Shown here: piece after piece, positions 15,176-18,997 of the stretch | Numbering within the stretch: position 1 is the stretch's first letter | How the letters are laid out: every line of letters begins with the position of its first letter | Origin: JBMOLK01 sp049325575 | GTDB taxonomy: Bacteria > Bacillota > Clostridia > Acetivibrionales > Acetivibrionaceae | DNA: 18,997 nt | Assembly (NCBI GenBank): GCA_049325575.1 | Contig: JBMOLK010000062.1 | Span: 1-18,997, forward strand | Reading direction: 5' to 3' | Position numbers and translations under genes: made by a program | Notes under the pieces: model-generated | Database searches by the model: none | Seen by the model: only the letters and a program-made list of their open reading frames with translations | Told to the model about the DNA's origin: nothing

Positions 15176-15964
15176 TCACCCCTTTTTAAGCCCTATGAGT
15201 AAAGTCTTTGAAAATTCATAATGACTCTTAGTCGCAAATATTACAACTCTCCAGATACAGTTACTACTTCGTTCCTGATGATAATAGTCTTCTGTCCAGC
15301 ATACCAATAAGGGTTCTAACAATATCTCTTCTATTTCTTCTATTTCGTCAGCAAAAGCAGAAAGGGTAATATCTCTTAGCAGAGTCCACTTTCCTGATGT
15401 GGTACAAAACAACCTTTCCCAAATTCCAAGCTTTTCACCTTGATCATAAATAATCTGAGTCAAATCATCTAATTTCATAGAAACGTCTTTGCTTTCTTCT
15501 TCCATTTCCCTATTTGTACTCATAGACTCAAGATAAATAGTTGAATCATCATTATTTACTGTCTTAAAGCAATTGAAATGGCAGAAAAAAATCTGGCTTT
15601 TCTGATCCTCTACTGGTTTATTATAGTTTGTTGAAATTTGCACTGCGCACGGATCTAATTCGCTTTTATTCTCAATTGATTTTTTGCAAATAAAGCATTG
15701 GAGTTTTAAATCATTTCTCAAACTAATCTCTGGCTCATGAGGTTCATACCAATCCCTTTCCCCAGGCTGGTTTTTATCCCTAATGCACCTACCAAAAGAA
15801 CACCCACAATGGTCTTTTTCAACAAGTTTTTTATTTGCTATAGCCTCATCTAGATTTTCATATAGCCCTGGAGCTATGTAGTCTCCTTCTGACCTCCAAT
15901 GAAAACATAGTTTTTGAGGGCATACATTTGGGTGAATTAATTCTTCTGGTTTTTTATTGGTCAT
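15176..15964 (-). CDS. Cys-rich hypothetical protein with zinc-ribbon-like pairs
   Basis: From ATG 15964 the protein has 262 residues. It starts one base after the upstream stop, with AAGGAGAT in front; longer starts in the same frame lack support. The N-terminal half is Cys/His-rich: VCPQKLCFHW, DHCGCSFGRC, a middle CFICKK pair and FFCHFNCFK. The last two pairs likely bind one zinc. The C-terminal half, from about residue 165, is different: acidic and helical, with GIWERLFCTTSGKWTLLRDI and SNCIWRVVIFATKSHYEFSK. It may be two unrelated modules joined. I do not recognise a named family. Tight coupling to the genes on both sides places it in the array operon. Confidence 0.68.
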   Translation of the reverse strand: MTNKKPEELIHPNVCPQKLCFHWRSEGDYIAPGLYENLDEAIANKKLVEKDHCGCSFGRCIRDKNQPGERDWYEPHEPEISLRNDLKLQCFICKKSIENKSELDPCAVQISTNYNKPVEDQKSQIFFCHFNCFKTVNNDDSTIYLESMSTNREMEEESKDVSMKLDDLTQIIYDQGEKLGIWERLFCTTSGKWTLLRDITLSAFADEIEEIEEILLEPLLVCWTEDYYHQERSSNCIWRVVIFATKSHYEFSKTLLIGLKKG

Positions 15965-15965
15965 A

Positions 15966-16313
15966 TCAATAATTATCTCCTTCAGTTTCAATCAATTCCT
16001 GGTGCTGGGGCATCATACTTTCTATTGCCCATTTTTGAATATCACCATATATTTTAGTCTTTGGCCAACTTGGGTCAGTTTCCTTACTAATAGAATATGT
16101 TAAATGTACTACTGCTACCTGTGGCTCCAAGTTTAAAAGCAAGAAGAGAACATCATCACAATCATGCCTCCGGGCGATAGCTTTAACTTTTATCCCGTAA
16201 AGAATATGATCCTTGCAAATCTCATTATAAAGTTCGCGCTCAAACATTTCATTGCTTGATTCTACTGGATACCATGGCTCTAAAAACTTAACATTCCAAT
16301 TTTCTGATTGCAT
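15966..16313 (-). CDS. Hypothetical protein of a common immunity-array family
   Basis: A 115-residue protein: WNVKFLEPWYPVESSNEMFERELYNEI, then LYGIKVKAIARRHDCDDVLFLLLN, then VAVVHLTYSISKETDPSWPKTKIYGD. I recall this WxxEFLxPWYPV...ARRxDCDDVLF...AVVHLTxS...PxWP pattern as a frequent small protein family, unnamed to me, with relatives beside SUKH genes. Function unknown. The ATG follows GGGGA. Its TGA stop is separated by one base from the ATG of the Cys-rich gene. Confidence 0.75.
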   Translation of the reverse strand: MQSENWNVKFLEPWYPVESSNEMFERELYNEICKDHILYGIKVKAIARRHDCDDVLFLLLNLEPQVAVVHLTYSISKETDPSWPKTKIYGDIQKWAIESMMPQHQELIETEGDNY

Positions 16314-16381
16314 ATTTCAATCCCCATCTGCTTATGTGTATATTTATTGTCCCATAAACAATTTTTTCCTTCAATATGGTT

Positions 16382-17464
16382 TCACTCATTTTCTATCTGA
16401 GCATGAGCTATCTCTATAGTTTTGTTTTCATCAGCCAAATCTAGAATATACATAGGTGGAGAACAAGGGAAAACATAAACTATCGTCCCCACTTTGCCAT
16501 TATTCAATCTTACTGAGGTTAATTCATTAAAAGGATTAATATTTTGGCTTTTTCCACACGTATAATGGTATAACCAAGCATAAAAGCTCTGCTTGTCATT
16601 ACAGCCGGGCAACCCTGAAACCTGTCCATCTCCGATTTCAACTATTATCCAGGCTCCATCCTTTCTGCAAGCATAGTCAACAGTGTAAAAGTTACTATTA
16701 ATATTCGAGAACTGTTTGATAAATTCATAATGCCCTTCCGGATCAGGACCAGTATAACTGACTTCATCCCAATAAGGAAAAGAACAAATCCATTTTCCAT
16801 TAACGAAAAATGCCCGGTACTCTCTAGTCAGAGGCATGTCACTTTTGGGATGGATTCCAATGGATTGGAATTCTATGAATTCTCTAAAGACCACCCCACC
16901 AATCAGGTCTTCGCCTTGTCTGGATATGAAATTATTAGTCACTCTCTTTACCTGTTCAGGGTCAGAAGCATCTGGAATATAACAAGCATCAGCCCATTCA
17001 TGCTTTCTGGATTTAACATAATCTTTAACCATCAACGGCTTATTTCCGAATATCTTTAATTGCTCCATGACTACATCAAACTTTAAGTAGAAGTCTTCAG
17101 GTGTTATCCACATACTTTTTGCGGTAAACTTTTCAACAAAATGATACCAACCAGGTAAGTGATGTGCATTCTCATACTGCTCAGGAGTATTTATTAGTTT
17201 TATATTTCTGATCATTAAAGCTCCATATAGCTCTTTATAATGTTCTGGCTTCATCATCCATCCTCTATAAATCGCAGCCTTCTCAGAATCAGCAACTGGA
17301 ACTTTTCTTACGGCTTTTTTTGCATCATTTTCATTTACTAATGCATCTAAGTCAATCAATGCAGCTTCAAACAAACCAAAAGAAGTCACAGCAGTATATT
17401 CATCCTGATAATCAATATCCACTTCGCTTGAAGATAATGGACTATTACAAAAAAGGATTAACAT
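16382..17464 (-). CDS. ATP-grasp (R2K/DUF4343-like) protein with DUF4926-like tail
   Basis: From ATG 17464 (RBS GTGAGG) the protein has 360 residues; a longer frame to 17527 overlaps the upstream gene and has no support. Residues 1-305 look like the R2K branch of ATP-grasp enzymes (DUF4343): IYRGWMMKPEHYKEL, PLMVKDYVKSRKHEW as the nucleotide-binding Lys region, FREFIEF, LTREYRAFFVNGK, and the metal-binding end AWIIVEIGDGQVSGLPG. ATP-grasp enzymes join a carboxylate to an amine or thiol; R2K members are thought to modify peptides or proteins. Residues ~312-360 (NELTSVRLNNGKVGTIVYVF...DENKTIEIAHAQ) resemble DUF4926, a small beta-barrel often encoded alone next to toxin or immunity genes. The phosphoesterase gene ends 19 bases upstream. 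Confidence 0.8.
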   Translation of the reverse strand: MLILFCNSPLSSSEVDIDYQDEYTAVTSFGLFEAALIDLDALVNENDAKKAVRKVPVADSEKAAIYRGWMMKPEHYKELYGALMIRNIKLINTPEQYENAHHLPGWYHFVEKFTAKSMWITPEDFYLKFDVVMEQLKIFGNKPLMVKDYVKSRKHEWADACYIPDASDPEQVKRVTNNFISRQGEDLIGGVVFREFIEFQSIGIHPKSDMPLTREYRAFFVNGKWICSFPYWDEVSYTGPDPEGHYEFIKQFSNINSNFYTVDYACRKDGAWIIVEIGDGQVSGLPGCNDKQSFYAWLYHYTCGKSQNINPFNELTSVRLNNGKVGTIVYVFPCSPPMYILDLADENKTIEIAHAQIENE

Positions 17465-17483
17465 CGGTTTTACCTCACTTTCA

Positions 17484-18374
17484 TTACATATCAAATTCAC
17501 CAATAACTGCTTTCGCAATCCTTTCATAATCTGTTTGTGATTTATCTAAATAGCCAACTGGAGAACGATACAATTTTACATTTTCAATTTCGAGGAAAAG
17601 CCTTTTGTGCCTATGCCCACAAATAACACTTACATTCCTGCCTTTTGAAACACTATTAATGAACTCCCCTATTCGTACACTTCCCTCGTAAGCATCAAAG
17701 GGACATGGGACATCCTTAGGTAATATACAGTCTTTGAACGGTGCTGTATGCAGTGCTATTAACAACTTCTCTACACTCTCAGGTATCTGCTGAATAACTG
17801 CTTTTAGTTCATTAAATAGCAGCTCAAATACTTCATTATTGCTAAAACTTTTTAGTCGTTCCTTCCAATTTGGCGAGTTTGGCGTCTTCAGCCATACTGC
17901 ATATTTCGAATCATTCCATTCACCTTCGATAAATGTTCCTCTTACATAATCAAAAAAATTATATTTATCTACAAGCCTGGAGTCAGCTAAACTGTAGTCA
18001 TACCAACCTAGATTCCCTACAATTGCAATATTATTTATAATGTAAGGCTCAGTTACAGGATACAAAAAACCATTACTTCTGCATACCTGCGGGATGGCTT
18101 GCCTATATTTATAAAAGCTGTCCTTACCTTTCCGTACTGAATTATTTGATTCTATCCATATATCATGGTTGCCAGGAATCATAACTTTAAGGCACTCTAA
18201 TTCGTTGAATTGCTTTAAGGTGCTATCCAGGTTATCAAGAGAATTGGAAACATCACCTGCAATTACAAAAACATCAGGTCTTATCTCTTTAATCCGGTTA
18301 ACCAGATGCGGAATAAGTAGTCTATTATTTATAGTGATATCAGCATGTATATCAGAAGTATAAGCTACCTTCAT
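17484..18374 (-). CDS. Calcineurin-like metallophosphoesterase
   Basis: A 296-residue protein with all the metallophosphoesterase motifs in order: D8-I-H10, G-D41, G-N69-H70-D71, H209 (ALHTAPF) and G-H254-R-H256. These build a two-metal site that hydrolyses phosphomono- or diesters. No signal peptide, so cytoplasmic. The region between residues 115 and 195 (WYDYSLADSRLVDKYNFFDYVRG and after) is a lid-like insert that could set specificity; the substrate is unknown. The ATG follows GGGTG at 8 bases. It lies 14 bases after the PHP gene and 19 before the ATP-grasp gene, suggesting the three were one functional block. Confidence 0.9.
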   Translation of the reverse strand: MKVAYTSDIHADITINNRLLIPHLVNRIKEIRPDVFVIAGDVSNSLDNLDSTLKQFNELECLKVMIPGNHDIWIESNNSVRKGKDSFYKYRQAIPQVCRSNGFLYPVTEPYIINNIAIVGNLGWYDYSLADSRLVDKYNFFDYVRGTFIEGEWNDSKYAVWLKTPNSPNWKERLKSFSNNEVFELLFNELKAVIQQIPESVEKLLIALHTAPFKDCILPKDVPCPFDAYEGSVRIGEFINSVSKGRNVSVICGHRHKRLFLEIENVKLYRSPVGYLDKSQTDYERIAKAVIGEFDM

Positions 18375-18388
18375 ATCATTTCACCCGC

Positions 18389-18997
18389 TTATAAAATATT
18401 ATTAGCCCCCAAATTCAACAATTTTGCCACCTCATTAGCTGCTTTCAACCTTCCATAATCATATTGAACCAGGCTATGAGTATCAGAACCGACTGACACA
18501 TGAATTTTTCTTTTTTCAATACCTTCTAACACTGCTTTTGTCTGTTCATCATTCTTACTCGAATGAAGAATGTTAAAAAAGATATCATGTGCTGAATCCG
18601 TGTTAATCTCCCAGAACAGTTCTCCTTGTTGCATAAAATCCAGGACGTATTCTATTTCACCTTTACCCCTATACTTCCCAGCCAATTTCACCAAATCAGT
18701 ATGAGCCAAACCTTTGCTGCATTTAAACCCATTCAGTAATCTTGCAACATCCTCTAGTTTTGTAGTTGCAGGTATATAATCAAGGTTCTCTAGCAGAATA
18801 AAATCAAGCTGATTGATCAGATCATAGGGCAATGTACTGTAGTTTTTAAATAAATATGAATATGCTATTTTGCGGCTTCCCCAGTCTATTAGACACATAG
18901 AACTCGTAAAAACTCATTGTCACGCAAATTTTCTCCAAATATCATAGAATCGTTACCAATAACAATTCTCTACTTCAAAAAGGTCAAAAAGACGCTG
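18389..18997 (-). pseudogene. PHP-domain phosphoesterase, frame-broken and cut by window edge
   Basis: The main open frame (ATG 18898, 169 residues) holds the C-terminal half of a PHP-type protein: GLAHTDLVKLAGKY and VSVGSDTHSL are metal-ligand motifs of the family. The first half is in pieces. From the window edge the same frame reads QRLFDLFEVE. It then moves to the neighbouring frame near 18968, which reads RIVIGNDSMIFGENLRDNEFLRVLCV and stops at TAA/TAG. Removing the five bases TAATA (18887-18891) joins CV directly to DWGSRKIAYSYLFKN. This points to one gene with a frameshift and a 5-base insertion. ATG 18898 has no ribosome binding site. Substrate unknown; the rest of the gene lies beyond the window. 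Confidence 0.65.

Overview
The window is AT-rich DNA with strong GGAGG-type ribosome binding sites, tight co-directional gene packing and insertion sequences of kinds common in Clostridia. The best guess is a clostridial Firmicute chromosome (Ruminiclostridium/Acetivibrio-like); this is inferred from style and remembered family resemblance. Almost every host gene is on the minus strand, so transcription runs from high to low coordinates. I see no tRNA, rRNA or CRISPR array.

Region A (1-7775) is a mobile-element region. An IS1182-family element enters at the left edge (only its last ~205 bases are present). A nearly complete second copy lies at about 6000-7775 in the same orientation. Between them are a class I SAM methyltransferase, a serine beta-lactamase-like hydrolase, a small four-helix membrane protein, a metallo-beta-lactamase-fold hydrolase and the 5'-truncated gene before it. 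A complete IS4-family element (2360-3924) has ~50-bp terminal inverted repeats and an 8-bp target duplication. Its transposase is split by two homopolymer frameshifts. The IS1182 transposase needs a -1 frameshift to join its conserved C-terminal tail, and both copies carry the same frame break.

Region B (7776-18997) starts with a hairpin and four short GCTAAAAGGTTTG-like repeats. An unbroken minus-strand run of about fourteen genes follows. Several belong to families I associate with polymorphic-toxin immunity arrays: SMI1/KNR4 (SUKH), DUF1963/YwqG, DUF5984-like, DUF6882-like, a pentapeptide-repeat protein, and several acidic, Trp/Tyr-rich orphans of 115-240 residues. No toxin is visible; it could lie beyond the right edge. 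At the upstream end are a PHP-domain gene (broken), a calcineurin-like phosphoesterase and an ATP-grasp protein with a DUF4926-like tail.

The array is decaying. Two members are interrupted by an in-frame TAG after which the same frame stays open and protein-like (at 8419 and 14623). One of these also has a frameshift, and the PHP gene has two more lesions. The likeliest reading is an immunity reservoir under weak selection. Amber readthrough is a low-probability alternative, kept as a separate finding.
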